Shown here: one piece after another, positions 36,346 through 48,091 of the stretch | How positions within the stretch are numbered: the first letter of the stretch is position 1 | Layout of the letters: each line of letters starts with the position of its first letter | NCBI RefSeq assembly: GCF_035046485.1 | Contig: NC_085138.1 | Coordinates: 10,389,823 to 10,453,822 of the forward strand | Source of the DNA: Aedes albopictus | Taxonomy: Eukaryota > Arthropoda > Insecta > Diptera > Culicidae | Reading direction: 5' to 3' | Length of the DNA stretch: 64,000 nucleotides | Position numbers and translations under genes: made by a program | The notes under the pieces: generated by a model | Seen by the model: the letters and a program-made list of their open reading frames with translations, nothing else | Told to the model about the DNA's origin: nothing | Database searches by the model: none

Positions 36346-36934
36346 AACTGCCAAAAGATCTTGAATCGATTAATAAATGGATAAGAAAATCAGCGAGATA
36401 CACTTTGTCTAATATCTCTTAATCAGTCGATTAATTTAGCTCCGAGTTACTTGGTATTCATGGTTATGGTGTAGAAAGGACAAAAACGATATATCTACTA
36501 AGTTAATCAGTTTTGGCATTAGCTAGTTATTTTGGCTGTCCGGTTCTTGCATTTTTCCCACAATATATAAATTCAAAGCTTTGATTTAACATATTGTTAG
36601 TTTTCATAGAATTCCTGTGTATTTGTAATTTGTTATTTATAATATTGTTGAAAACAATAACCTGCTAGTATACACTTTGTATGAGGTCAGCATTATTTAT
36701 TGAAAAATAATTTCCCATAGATTGGTCAAAAACTAATGCAAGATAACAAGTGAATATAATAATTAAAAAGAATTTTTTTAAACACTCTTCGTAAGATATC
36801 TCAGTAATCAAATGTCGAATCGAAATAAAATTTCAGGGCCTGTTACAAGGATATTGTAAGTTTCATTTGGTGCTTAGAGAACCCAAATCGGTTGACAGAC
36901 GGCTGAGATATTTATTATGGTATCCTTGGTTAAA

Positions 36935-37307
36935 CGCGGCTGATCAACGTGTACTCACACGACTAAGAATTGGCCACACGCGGCTAACACACTCTTTTTT
37001 GCTGAAGAAGGAAGAACCAACAAATTGCGATTGTTGCGGAACACTTTTGGATGTGCGACATCTGTTGCTGCAATGTAGGAAATACGATAACGAAAGGCAG
37101 GAGAACGATATGAGCACGACAAGTCTAGTAGAAGTATTAGGCAATAATGACGATTGTATTAGGAAACTATTGAAATTTTTGAAGGATACAGGTTTATATA
37201 CGGAATTGTAAATATGAGAAGCATAGAATTGTAACTTTTAAATATCTATCGGCGACACGAATGCACATTTGTGTAAAGTGTCGATAATAAACAAACAAAC
37301 AAACAAC
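36935..37307 (+). mobile_element. 5'-truncated non-LTR retrotransposon with 13 bp target duplication
   Basis: ATCCTTGGTTAAA occurs at 36922-36934 and 37308-37320, directly bracketing the insert. The insert encodes the end of an ORF2-type protein, with RIGHTRLTHSFLL and a cysteine-histidine cluster (CDCC ... RHLLLQC), stopping at 37209-37211. A 3' UTR and an (AAAC)n tail follow. Everything upstream of the last ~90 codons is missing, as expected for abortive reverse transcription. The open frame is intact, so insertion is recent. Clade probably Loa/I/Jockey-like, not resolved. Confidence 0.92.
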
Positions 37308-37481
37308 ATCCTTGGTTAAAAATATTTCAAAAGATTAACCTGTATTACTCCCAAGTACTCTTTGAAAGATATCTCGGTAACCAAATGTCCAATCCTAATG
37401 AAATTGTATAGGGTTCTACTAGAATGTTGTAGCTTTTATTTGGTGCCAGGAGAACCGAAATCGGTTGACAGACGGGTGATA

Positions 37482-38076
37482 GGGGTAGTCGGGGTAATTT
37501 GGCCAATGGGGCAATTTGAGCACCACTGGAAAATCACCTAAAATCTAGTAATTTTTGAAAATCCACCTAGGAGCTCCTATACTGGAATGAAATTGAAGCG
37601 ATTGAAACATTAGAACGAAGTAATTTAGTCTCAAAGTAAATTAGAAAAATAAAATTTAAAATTGGTGGCCAAATTACCCCGACGAGGGCTGAATAAAAAC
37701 ATCTCATAAGACTTCTCTTGTTTAAATACCTTAAATATCTTTAAAATTAGTTTGTTTTCTGTACACTTCAAGTTGATACTATATGATTCAACACCAAGCG
37801 AAGCATATTAAGTTTGTATTGCATTAGGCGATTAAAATTCGTTATTAAAAATAGGGTGCTCATATTACCCCGACGGTTCAAAAACGACCCAAAAACAACA
37901 CTTTTTTCAAAAATCATATTTTGGCATTTAAACACGATTAAACTATGATATTTTTATGCAACTAGTATAGTATTATCAGAAACATTCTGACCATACGATG
38001 TACGAGAGATTCAACGTTGTTTTCTTTATCTTCAATCGACTTTTGCTTAAGGTGGCCAAATTACCCCGATTTACCC
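37482..38076. mobile_element. 595 bp MITE with TA duplication, inserted in the 185 bp array
   Basis: The left end GGGGTAGTCGGGGTAATTTG and the right end (complement GGGTAAATCGGGGTAATTTG) are inverted repeats of about 23 bases. TA flanks both ends (37480-37481, 38077-38078). Removing the element rejoins the 185-base unit. The interior has further ATTACCCCGAC motifs and no coding frame. Confidence 0.88.
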
Positions 38077-38460
38077 TATATTTGTTATGATACACTTGGT
38101 CAAAAATCTCAAAAGGTTTAGTTGTATAAATCCTAAGTACTCTTCGAAAGATATCTCTGTAACCAAATGTCCAATCAAAATAAAATTTCTGGGCGATCTA
38201 CTTGGATGCTGTAGCTTTCATTTGGTGCCCAGAGAACCCAAATCGATTGACAAACGGCCGAAATATTTATTATGATACACTTGGTCAAAAATCTTAAAAA
38301 GTTTAGATATATGACTCATAAGTACTCTTCGAGAAATATTTCGGTAACCAAACGTCCAATCGAAAAAAAATTCAATAGCGTTCTACTAGGATGTAGTAGC
38401 TTTCATTTGCTTCCAAGAGAACTCAAATCGGTTGACAGACGGCTGAGAAACGTGCGTGAC

Positions 38461-39269
38461 TTTTTTTGTAACGCACATACACACTCATCGAAAGTCGGTT
38501 TTTCGAGCGATATTTATGCCCTTCTTATGGGTGTAAGAAGGGTAAAAAGGAGAGGCCTGACAGGCCTCGCCTGTTTTTATTTCTAAAAGAAGAACGATTG
38601 CTTTTTTTTTTCAGAAGCATCAACATCCCCTCATTCAAGGTGCCAAGACTGGAATCGCTTGAAGGAACAACATCAGAACACTACAATGTGTACAAGTGTA
38701 TCGTTCATCTGCCAAATCTGCGATAGGTACTGTGATAATTTGAGAATCCATCATCTTTTCCCAGCGATATTTTACACTAGTCAAACTTATTTTGTTTACC
38801 TGTTGTGTATCCGACGCCTCTGTCATGAACTCAACCGATCTTGGGTACGCTAGCCACTGCGAAGTCTTGTGCGAAATTCGATTGTGATAATAATCAATTC
38901 GAGTCGAATCTAGATAGGTGCAAATGTCACAATATTTTCCAGAAATCATTTTTTTAATAAACTCGAAAAAAATGAATAAAATTTCCTGCTGAGATATCTC
39001 AGAGTTTCAGTTGTAGATTTTTTGTACTGTATCTATAGGCTCATTTCTAGGATATAGTGTAATATCCGGCATTTAGGCCCAAACTATTTTAAAAACTTTA
39101 AATTCTAAGACATTTCAATTTTCTATAAAATAAGTTATACCGAACAGATCATTTTGCAAAGATTCCGTAAAAACAGAGACGACCTAAGCTTTATTTTTCT
39201 ATCTTTTAAAAATTGAACTGAAGAAGTAAAATCAAGTCAAACTAGAATGCACTTCTCCATAGGAGCCAA
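38461..39269. other. no gene seen; small hairpins at the array edge
   Basis: CCCTTCTTATGGGTGTAAGAAGGG (38519-38542) and AGGCCTGACAGGCCT (38552-38566) are adjacent small hairpins that may mark the end of the composite repeat. The remainder is AT-rich and unremarkable; the minus frame 38635-38949 has no recognisable domain. Confidence 0.45.
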
Positions 39270-39610
39270 TCCAAAATGCTCGTCACGATAAACCCAAACA
39301 AAACCCAACAATTATTGGGTCTCAACAAAAGGGATATCAATATCTACAGCAGTTTAATAGCTGGCAACTACTGACCCTGCAGATACCATCTAAAAAAGAT
39401 CGGAGCAATCCAAACCTCAAATTATTGCTTCTGTGAAGAGGAGAAATAAATATCAGAACACATCCTCTGCTATTACAGTTCACTTACCCATCGTTTAAAG
39501 TTCTCGGCAAACCCATATTGGGCCTACTGACATATGGTTCTTATCGCCCAAGAACGTGGTTGACTTTATAGAGCTAGTTTCACTAGAATGGGAGAATCAC
39601 ACACTGTAAC
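39270..39610 (+). pseudogene. decayed non-LTR retrotransposon ORF2 C-terminus
   Basis: Readable in shifting frames as YCFCEEE, SEHILCYYSSLTHR, FSANPYWAY and SFTRMGESHT. This pattern of a Cys cluster followed by EHIL-C is typical of the C-terminal region of Jockey/R1-like ORF2 proteins. Multiple stops and frame changes. No tail or target duplication was identified. Confidence 0.5.
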
Positions 39611-41022
39611 TCAGGATTTCTATTCATCAATGATAGTTGGTGTTGAGATCATGTATTTCAGTGATAAACATGTTACTGAGATAACTTGCATACTTCACAA
39701 CAACAGGGTATATCACATTAATCCTAAAATCTGGACACAGTGATCTTCACTCGACACACGAGAGAGATGGTTGCTCCTTAATCTTTGGAAATCTCAATAC
39801 ACTTTCTGCAATATCACAAACAGAGATTGGCAAAAATTTAGGACTTCGAGATCAACATTTTCAGCACATAGTTTGAAATGTCGTTAAGCCCTTCCATCGC
39901 GTCAAGATTGAATATCCAGGAGGAGGGGTTTAACCTGCGGATGATCCTAAATAAATTTCGGGAAAACAACTTGTAGACTCACCATTTGTTCATTGATTTA
40001 ACCCTCTACTTCCCATGGTTGCGATTTTCGACGAACTCAAGACAAACGGAATTAAATGAATAGGAAAAAATAGTTTTAACCTTTCAGTACTCGCGCCAAT
40101 TTTTGTAACGCGAGCAGTCGCGCGTTGTACTTTGTACAACACCCATACATTCTGAAATATCTAAGGATCCTGATTGTTTGGAGGAGGACTGTCTTTGGCA
40201 AAGTTGTTGTCAATTTCATGGGCTACTTGATGCTGACAAAGTTGATTCGTAATACGTCCACTAGGCGGCGCTAGTAGTGAGCAATATCATGTTATATCTT
40301 ATATCTCAGGATCCTGATGTCTTAGAAAGATGGTGTCTTCGGCAAAGTTGTTTGGCAAGTCAACGGCTAACAGATTATTGACCGTTTAATCGGAAATTCC
40401 ACCACTAGGCGGCGCTCGTGAGCAAATAAACTTTATATCCTATGTATCTCGGGATCCTGATTACTTAGAAAGATAGTGTCTTTGACAAAGTTGTTTGGTA
40501 GGTCAAGGACTTACGGATGATTTGCAGTTTAATTTGAAATTTCACCACTAGGCGGCGCTAGTGAGCAATTTCATGTTATATCTTATATCTCAGGATCCTG
40601 ATGTCTTAGAAAGATAGCGTCTTCAGCAAAGTTGTTTGGTAGGTAAACGGCTTACAGTTTATTGGCCGTTTAATTGGAAATTCCACCATTAGGCGGCGCT
40701 AGTGAGCGAATAAACTTTATATCCTATGTATCTCGGGAACCTGATAACTTAGAAAGATGGTGTCTTCGACAAAGTTGTTTGGTAGGTACTTACGGATGAT
40801 TCGCAGTTTAATTTGAAATTTCATCACTTGGCGACGCTAGTGAGCACGTTATATAGTATGTATCTCTGGACCCTTATTACTTAGAAGGATAATGTCTTCG
40901 GCAAAGATGTTTGGTATATCAAGGGTTTATAGATGAGTGACAGTTTGATTTCAAATGCCACCACTAGGAGGCGCTAGTGAGCATGTACATTTTTAATCTC
41001 ATGTAGCTCAGGATCCCGATTA

Positions 41023-41180
41023 AAAAGGCACGGGACACCGTCTTCAGCCAGAGGCTGTACAGACTGAACAGAACTTAACACTAGACCATGGACACGACAT
41101 ACATTACATGCACCAGTGGATAGCATGGTGCGGTTACACGCTTGGTAACGCTAACCGAACGGCCACGAAGCTCCACTTTA
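41023..41180 (-). mobile_element. tRNA-derived SINE, copy 2, box B lost
   Basis: On the minus strand: GGAGCTTCGTGGCCGTTCGG (box A region), then directly the body words CCACTGGTGCATG, GTCTGTACAGCCTCTGGCTG and GAAGACGGTGTC, then a T/A tail. The segment holding box B in the other two copies is absent, so this copy should not be transcribable by polymerase III. Confidence 0.7.
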
Positions 41181-41419
41181 CTCATAAAGATGGTGTCTTC
41201 GGCAAAGTTGTTTGGTAGATCAAAGACCAAATGGAGGAAAAGTTACCTCTCGTGCCGACCTTCTAAAAGATCGAAAACTTACAGATAGTTGTCCGTTTGA
41301 ATCGTAATTTCACCACTAGATGACGCTAGTGAACATAAAAAATGTATATGCAATAGTTCTCAGGATCCTGGTTACTAAAAGAGCGATGGTGGTTTCGGCA
41401 AAGTTGTCAAATAGGTTAA

Positions 41420-42035
41420 CCCTCTAATACCCAATCCCGCCTTTAGACGGGGTATAGTTTGAGCATTTTTGTAATTTTTGTTTCGTAGAAAATCATTTTT
41501 TTTATATTTTTGGCTGATATTTAGACTATTCTGTATATCTGAAAATGATTTTTAGTGTATTTTAAAACTTATTTACATTTTTTAAAAATCATTGAAAAAT
41601 TGATGTTTTAGTCACCTTTTAGAAGTCATTGTTTATTTTGTATTGAATCGCTACAATTAACATATTTTAATTTTTTTCCCAAATCATTCTATCCTTGTTA
41701 AATAGTTTAAGGGAATCGAATACACTCTAAAATTATTTTCCTTAAAATTACACGGAAAATAAAATTTTCTGTGAAAAAAATTTAAAATAATAATATTTTA
41801 ACAATAATCATAAAATCTCAAAATGTTTTCATCTCAAAAAATCAGTTCCCCAAATTGGCTTCCAGGAAAAATATAAAAGTGTGGGGATGTTCAAAAATAA
41901 AAATTAGAAAAATCAAAAACTGAAATTCACGAAATCGAGAATTAAAAATAATCATCTTCCAAAACATGTTTAAATCGATTTTAGATGACGAAAAATGATA
42001 TTAAGATCAAAATCAAAAATTTGGGTATTAGAGGG
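41420..42035. mobile_element. 616 bp TTAA-flanked MITE (piggyBac-like ends)
   Basis: TTAA at 41416-41419 and 42036-42039 flanks inverted ends CCCTCTAATACCCAA / TTGGGTATTAGAGGG. TTAA targets and a CCC start are hallmarks of piggyBac-type elements. The interior is very AT-rich and non-coding, so it depends on a transposase elsewhere. It splits a unit of the 150 bp array. Confidence 0.88.
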
Positions 42036-42479
42036 TTAAGTGCATTTGGTTGATGGGTCGTTGAAATCAATATTTCGCCAGTAAGTGGTGCTAATGAGTA
42101 TGCAAATTTTATCTTTTATATCTCCGAGTCTGATTTCCTGGGAAGTTGATATTTTTGGCAAGGTTGGTTTACCGATCAAGGGCTTTCAGTTGATTGACCG
42201 TGATTTGATTCGTGCTTCTGCCACCAGAAGACGCTAGTTGTAAATTTGCATGAGCATGAACGTGTTATTATTCATCTAGAAAAAAATCAACGAGCTGTAA
42301 ATTTTTATACTTCCGAAAGTTTTCAAAATTTGAAAATTACACAACTAGTTGATTATAATTTGTTTAAATTTGCACTTGATTGATTAATTTTACATGAAGT
42401 TAAAGCGCTTAGTAAAATATTCAATATCTGACCGTCATATTTCAATATACTCTATCTTAAGGTTGTCAATGTCATGGGA

Positions 42480-42865
42480 TAAGTACATTCATCCTTTATC
42501 CATCAAACAACAATGTCGAAGACATCATCTTTCTAAGTAATCAGGATCTTGAGATATATGAGGTATAAAATTGGAATCCTCACTAGTGCCACCTGGATGT
42601 GAAATTGCACGTCATATTTGTCTTCATCAGTTAGTGTTTGATCTACTAAACAACTTTTCAGAAGACACCATCTTTCTAGGGTCATCATCAGGGTCCTGAG
42701 ACATATGAGTTATAAAATTTGAATACCCACTAGCGCCACCTAGATGTGAAGGTGAAGTTTCAAATCATACGGCTCTCCATCAGTTAGTGTTCGATCTACT
42801 AAACAACTTTGCTGAAGACATCATCTTTCTAAGTAATCAGGATCTTGAGATATATGAGTTATAAT
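42480..42865 (-). repeat. ~150 bp tandem repeat, inverted block, part 1
   Basis: The same units as at 40100-42250 but complementary: AAGACACCATCTTTCTA, TCAGGATCCTGAGATATATG, CACTAGCGCCACCTAG. The block is cut at 42865 by the 4.6 kb element and resumes at 47476, so the array existed before that insertion. Confidence 0.85.
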
Positions 42866-43106
42866 CAGGGTGGCCACACAAAATCAAAATTGAAATTCCC
42901 GCATTTTTCCCGACTTTTTCCTGCATGGATTTTGAGTTTTCCCGATTTCACTTTAATACCTGTGGATCATGTAAAACCTCCAAGAATCCAAACTTTCAAG
43001 TGGATCTGTTAAACTAACTAAAATATTTACAGTGTCATGATGATAATATGAAAGTTTCACAATATTTTGGATACATCAAAAGCATATCAAAACTAATTTA
43101 CATGTA

Positions 43107-44030
43107 CAGGGGATGGCCAAAATGTTTGGGATAGGCAACTTTTTTCCACTCACAAAAAAGTTCAACATGCTGTAACTTTTTATAGAGTGCACCAAAAATT
43201 CTCAAATTTTGACTGTTTGTCAACCTATTATATGTGCATCATTGGTATAAATTTCAGCTCGATTGATTAATCTTTCACGAAGCTAGAACCGCTCTCGTAA
43301 AACACTATTTTTTGGAGAACTAATTTTTGAGCTGTCATATCTTGGAGACCAGTGAACCAAATTGAATGAAATTTTGAGCGATTATCAACAATATATTAAT
43401 GCTTGAAAATTGTTCAAAACATAGATACTTTTCAAACGTTGAAAAAAGTTATGATGATTTGACATTTTCTCCCATATAGAGGAAAATGAGACAAATTTAC
43501 AGTGCCGCACAAAAAATACTAAATGTGTTCTTCCTTTAACCTAAATGGGCTCTAATACATCTTATTATAGATATCTTAAGATCAGAAGTAGAAAAACTTT
43601 GGATATCAAAAATAAAATTTAATGACATAGATGTGAAAAAATTACATTTTTTTGAGAAAGATCCTAAAATTGTCAATCCATCATAACTTTTTTCAACGTT
43701 TGAAAAGTACCTAGGTTTTAAAGAATTTTCATGCACTAATATATTGTTGATAAACGTTCAAAATTTCATTCAATTCGGTTTACTGGTTTCCGAGATATGA
43801 CAGCTCAAAAATTAGTTGTCCAAAAAAATAGTGTTTTACGAGAACGGTTCTAGCTTCACGAAAGATAAACCAATCAAGCCCAAATTTGTACCAATGATGC
43901 ACATATAATAGGTTGACAAACAGTCAAAATTTGAGAATTTTCGATACACTCTATGAAAAGTTACAGCATGTTGAAGTTTTTTGTGAGAGAAAAAAAAGTT
44001 GCCTATCCCAAACATTTTGGCCACCCCCTG
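43107..44030. mobile_element. long inverted-repeat element, copy 2, TA-flanked
   Basis: Same ends and layout as 4337-5259, with TA at 43105-43106 and 44031-44032. Length 924 versus 923 bases. The right terminus has CCACCCCCTG where copy 1 has CCATCCCCTG. Nested inside the 4.6 kb CAGGGTG element. Confidence 0.9.
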
Positions 44031-44036
44031 TAACAC

Positions 44037-44555
44037 TAGCTGTCCCGGCAAACTTTGTCTTGCCGTCTTGTGGTGGTTTGGCAACTGTTGAGCTCAAAAT
44101 AGCACCGCACTCTAGATTCAATGAGAGTATATTACAGGTGGGGAAGAAGAAGAGATGGCTATGTATTAGTAAGCAAAGAAAAATGTAAACACAAATAGTG
44201 ACGTCACTATTTGACACGCGTTCTTATGGGAGCTCGCTTTACTTGTAGTAGTGACATGTTTTGCACCAAACACGGATCTCACGCACACGAAGTGTGTCTT
44301 CCACACCTTCATTAGACTCTCATTGCTCTAGATTGATTTCATTTTGGTCGTGTTGATTCCCTTCCCAGCTCATAGAAAATCAGTTCTTTTTCAATTTTGT
44401 TACTTTTCTAGTTGATTTTCGTAACTTTTTGTACATATAAACACAGCCACCATGAAAACGAATCGAACCGTGCAAGAGCCATCCTAATCGATTCAGCCGT
44501 TTGTGAGTTTTGTTGCCTCAAAGGGATATCAAACTAATTTTTATATACATAGATA
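44037..44555 (-). mobile_element. Helitron-like non-autonomous element, copy 1
   Basis: On the minus strand it begins near TATATAAAAATTAG, continues CCCTTTGAGGCAACAAAACTC and CGGCTGAATCG, and ends GTTTGCCGGGACAGCTAG followed by T. A CTAG 3' terminus next to T, no target duplication, and a GC-rich segment just before the end fit Helitron rules. Copies with the same ends lie at 55916-56214 and, shorter, at 55455-55913. The 5' end is approximate. Confidence 0.6.
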
Positions 44556-46145
44556 TGCTTGTAATATGCTTTTTATTCTATATTCTGTAACGTTAACCCA
44601 TTCTTGAAAACATATGTGTCGTAATTCCCAAAAGATATTTTGTGAACTTCTTAAGATATGCTTGATACAATAAATAATCTAGTAGGGTCACTCCTTATAG
44701 GAGTTTTTACGCTATCCCGGGAATTTTGAAGGTGTGATGGACGACATTTTCAATGTAATTCTGTTAGAATTCCTACAGGCAGGATTACTGGAGTGTATTC
44801 TGGTGAAATTCTTCGAGTGATATCCTAACAAATTTCCTGGATAGAAGTTTATTGCAAAAATACGTTTAAGATATGTTTTCACATACTCTGCTGGTAACTA
44901 ATCAGGAAATCTATTCAATTAAAGTCCGTTATATTAACAGGTTCATATATACAAACCACCAGATTTAAAATTATCCAAAATCCGTTAAATTATACATATT
45001 TTAATACTTCATATATATAAAAGGTTTTTACAAGGACTCGCTGGCGATTTATTTCAAAATGCTTGGAAGCTAAGGACACTAGCTTCTGAAGGTGAGTTTA
45101 GAAAAAAAAATGCAGAATTCAGATAATTTTCTGTTGTTTTTCTCCTGTGAAAAATTCCTGTTTAGTGGGAATTGATAATATTAATAAAAGAAAATATGAG
45201 TTTTACTATGAGAGCGCTAGCAATGAATTCCTAAGCGGATTTTTTCTCAAAATTTTTGAAAATATCTGGGGATTTTCAAAAAAGGTTTTCTATTCATGAA
45301 CAATTTCTAGCTGAATGTTTTGAGAATTCCTCAAACCCTGAAAAAACATTGACATTCCTGACGGAATAAATAATACAAAAAGGGGATAGCGGAAGCGATG
45401 AATACGACGAAGGATAAAAAAGTTTTTGAAACAAAAACTGAAACTCGGCTCCGTAAAGTGCTACGTCTGAGCCTGTTAAATAAACGGTTTGAAGAAAAAA
45501 ATCTGACGGAATTTGTAAGGCTCTTTTTAAATATTTCAGGAAAAAATCAAAAGATACTCTGGGCTTAATTTCTAATCCCATTTTTGAAGAACTTACTTGG
45601 AACTCTTGGAAACTTTGATGGAAACTGATGCGCAGAGTATACATCTTTCCATACAAAATAAATTTGTCTATTTTTTGTCGATTTCCCTTAGTTTAAAATG
45701 AATCTAGTACAGTCGGTTTTGAGTAGCATTCAGACCATTGGAATTGCCCAGAGTAACGCAAGAAAAATTAGATAAATATAAATATAAGAAATGGGCTTAA
45801 AAATCTTTCAGTACAAAGCAGTGCTTGAAAAATGAAGCGTTTTTCCCCAAACGAAGCAAAATTTGCTCCTCTTTGACCAGCGCTTTTCAATCCAGAGCGG
45901 TAGCTATACCCCTTCATTGACTAATAAGCTTCAGAAACATGTGGGAGCATGAGCATCAAATTAATAACTGAGAGTGAGAAACGATGGTTCAGTAGCGAGG
46001 TGGCTCTCTGCATCTTTCTTTTCGTCGGTGTTTACGCAATGAATATACATGGTTTTCATCCCGTTATTATCCGCAGTAGGTAGCTGGTGTTCTTTCGTAG
46101 TGGTTGCTGACGCTGATAACTGGTCGTATTTTTCATATTCACTCA

Positions 46146-46229
46146 AATTCAGTAACAAATTTTGAAAACGACGTATAATCAATGCTACACCATTGACTAT
46201 ACGTCGTTTTCAAAATTTGTTACTGAATT
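46146..46229. repeat. 39-base-arm palindrome
   Basis: Arms 46146-46184 and 46191-46229 (AATTCAGTAACAAATTTTGA outermost) are complementary with one mismatch around a six-base loop CTACAC. It lies in the 4.6 kb element and is not present at the corresponding place in copy 2. Confidence 0.85.
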
Positions 46230-47475
46230 CAAACACTAGCACAAGAGGTGTTCTTCTGTCTTTTGACATTCAAGATTTCTTGAAAATGTTTTGCAAATCC
46301 TGCAGAAATGCGGTTAACGACTGAATTAATAATGCCTTTTCTACGAACTCATTCTGAAATTTCTAGGAATACCGCTAAATCTCCTACAAAGTAATAATTT
46401 AAGGAAGTCTTCTACTAGAGAATTAAGGAATTATTTTAAAAAACTTCTATGAAAACATTAATAGAAACTTGTCCCAAAGCTCAACCAGATATTTTAGAAA
46501 AAAAATCCTAACTACTACAAGGAACTACAACTCTAAAATTATGTCACTAATTTCTCCATGGTCTCTGTCAGAAAATCCTTTTCAAAGTTTGTCAAAATAC
46601 AAAATCTCATCGACAAGAATTCCCTTATTACCACCAGAATTCCAGGGTTTTTCAGCTAAAATAAATTTTCTTAGTTTTTCCAGGCAGTAGACAGTCGAAA
46701 CTCTAAGTGATTTCTCGAACATACTCAAACTGAATTTCTTGTTAAATAGCGTTGTGAGATATTCTGCGGAAAATCATTGAAATAATTTCCTACGAAATGC
46801 ATATTCTCTTTTAACCAGAAATCATCAAACTCATTCGCAAACAAACTATTATTTAAAAGTTTTTTGTGAATGATTTTGTTGATTTCTGGTTAACTTTATT
46901 ATTGAGCTATAACTAAACACTAAACAAGTATCAGTAGGTCTGCTTTAGGGGTATGTTCTCCTTCATTTGGGAAATTTGTACTGAGATAAAAAATTTCTAA
47001 GAGTATGATGGGAAAGTATCATTTGGGTATCTCATGATAAAATCATTTAAATCATTTTAGGTTAGATATTTCTAGTTGTTCAGAATCTAATTTTAAAAAT
47101 TGTGTTTAAAAATAAGTTTGTGCTTAAATTTAAGGTCTAATCGTTGACTCGAGCATCCGGACAATAAAAACCATTCGGTTCGGATAATCTCTAACAAACC
47201 AGAAATCACTCGTAATTTAGAAACCAAAGTTCATCTTCGTCATTTAGATGTTAGAAGTCCTATGTGAGGTTTCGGAAACTGCATGAGAATCTGGATTTGA
47301 AGTGAGTCAAGCGCTAAATCTATAGGTTTGAGTTTACATTCTGGAGGCGTTACACATCATTTTAAAAATTCCCGATCATAAACAAAATTCCCGACTTATT
47401 CTCGCATATTTCCCGATGTATTTCAATTCCCGACTTTTTCCCGCATTTCCCGAGTCTGTGGTCACCCTGTATAAT

Positions 47476-47880
47476 ATTTGAGTACTCACTTGCGCCACCT
47501 GGATGTGTAATTCCACATCATACTTGTCTTCATCAGTTAGTGTTTGATCTACTAAACAACTTTGCAGAAGACACCATCTTTCTAAGTAATCAGGGTTCTG
47601 AGATGTATGAGTTATAAAATTTCAATGCCCACTAGCGCCACCTAGATGTGGAGTTTCAAACCAAACGGCTCTCCATCAGTTAGTGTTTAACCAACCAAAC
47701 AACTTTGCCGAAGACACCATCTTTCTAAGTACTCAGGATCCTGAGTTATATGGGATATAAAAATTACATGCTCACTAGCGCCGCCTATCGGTTGAAATCT
47801 GAATTTCTCAGATCACCTCGCGAAGGCCCTTGATATCCCAAGTAATTTTACCGAAGACACCATATTTCTAGATCATTTAG
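47476..47880 (-). repeat. ~150 bp tandem repeat, inverted block, part 2
   Basis: Continues the inverted block of 42480-42865: ACCATCTTTCTAAGTAATCA, TCACTAGCGCCGCCTA, CAACTTTGCCGAAGACACC. Units are 130-160 bases and diverged. Confidence 0.85.
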
Positions 47881-47920
47881 ATTTTGAAATACACTAATTC
47901 ACATTCAACTGTATATCTTA

Positions 47921-48091
47921 GGCGCCATCCACAAATTACGTAACGCTCTAGGGGGAGGGGGGGAGTATGACCGAGTGTTACGGTCCATACAAAATTTTTC
48001 GGGTTTTCATACAAATAAGCGTTACGGAGGGGGCAGGGGGGGGGGGTCAAAAAAAGTCGATTTTAGCGTTACGTAATAAATGGATGCTGCC
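47921..48091. mobile_element. 171 bp MITE with TTA duplication and G-run
   Basis: Inverted ends GGCGCCATCCACAAATTACG / (complement) GGCAGCATCCATTTATTACG, both leading into TACGTAACGCT. TTA flanks both sides (47918-47920, 48092-48094), a 3 bp duplication as in Harbinger-type elements. The interior has a G-run near 48020-48051. Related in its core to the MITE at 35689-35854. Confidence 0.85.

Larger units (their letters stand above)
36780..38460 (+). repeat. 185 bp tandem repeat array, copy 1
   Basis: Units contain AGTACTCTTCGAAAGATATC, GGTAACCAAATGTCCAATC, TGTAGCTTTCATTTGGTG, CCAAATCGGTTGACAGACGG and TTATGATACACTTGGTCAAA. The two cleanest neighbours start at 38087 and 38272, giving the 185-base period. 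The array is split by a LINE insertion (36935-37307) and a MITE (37482-38076). Short frames inside it (38087-38275, 38272-38586) are repeat products. Related units recur at 56225-56620. Confidence 0.85.
40100..42250 (+). repeat. ~150 bp tandem repeat with GGCGGCGCTAG core, forward block
   Basis: Units carry CACTAGGCGGCGCTAGTGAG, TATATCCTATGTATCTC, GGATCCTGATTACTTAGAAA and GTGTCTTCGGCAAAGTTGTT. The core recurs about every 150 bases (40262, 40408, 40551, 40693 and on, with decayed forms later). It is interrupted by a SINE (41023-41180) and a TTAA MITE (41420-42035). Stretch 39611-40099 before it holds no recognised feature. Confidence 0.9.
42866..47469. mobile_element. 4.6 kb element with CAGGGTG inverted ends and 6 bp duplication, copy 1
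   Basis: The left end CAGGGTGGCCACACAAAATC and the right end (complement CAGGGTGACCACAGAC) are inverted. Repeated TTCCCGACTTTTTCCCGC words lie inside both ends. TATAAT is duplicated at 42860-42865 and 47470-47475. The interior matches copy 2 (48332-52036) in order, for example TTTTTCACGCTATCCC-like, CTTAAGA-ATGCTTGAT and CTGGTAACTAATCAGGAAAT blocks. No transposase frame is visible. It carries nested insertions at 43107-44030, 44037-44555 and 46146-46229. Superfamily not assigned. Confidence 0.85.

Noticed and set aside
38087..38586. Two adjacent similar proteins starting MIHLVKNLK
   Set aside because: They are translations of two neighbouring 185 bp repeat units, not genes.
43836..44217. Small minus-strand proteins similar to a frame at 5096-5572
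   Set aside because: Both are translations of the inverted-repeat element's arms.
48020..48052. G-run as a possible G-quadruplex regulatory site
   Set aside because: It is the interior of a MITE, so no locus-specific role can be supported.
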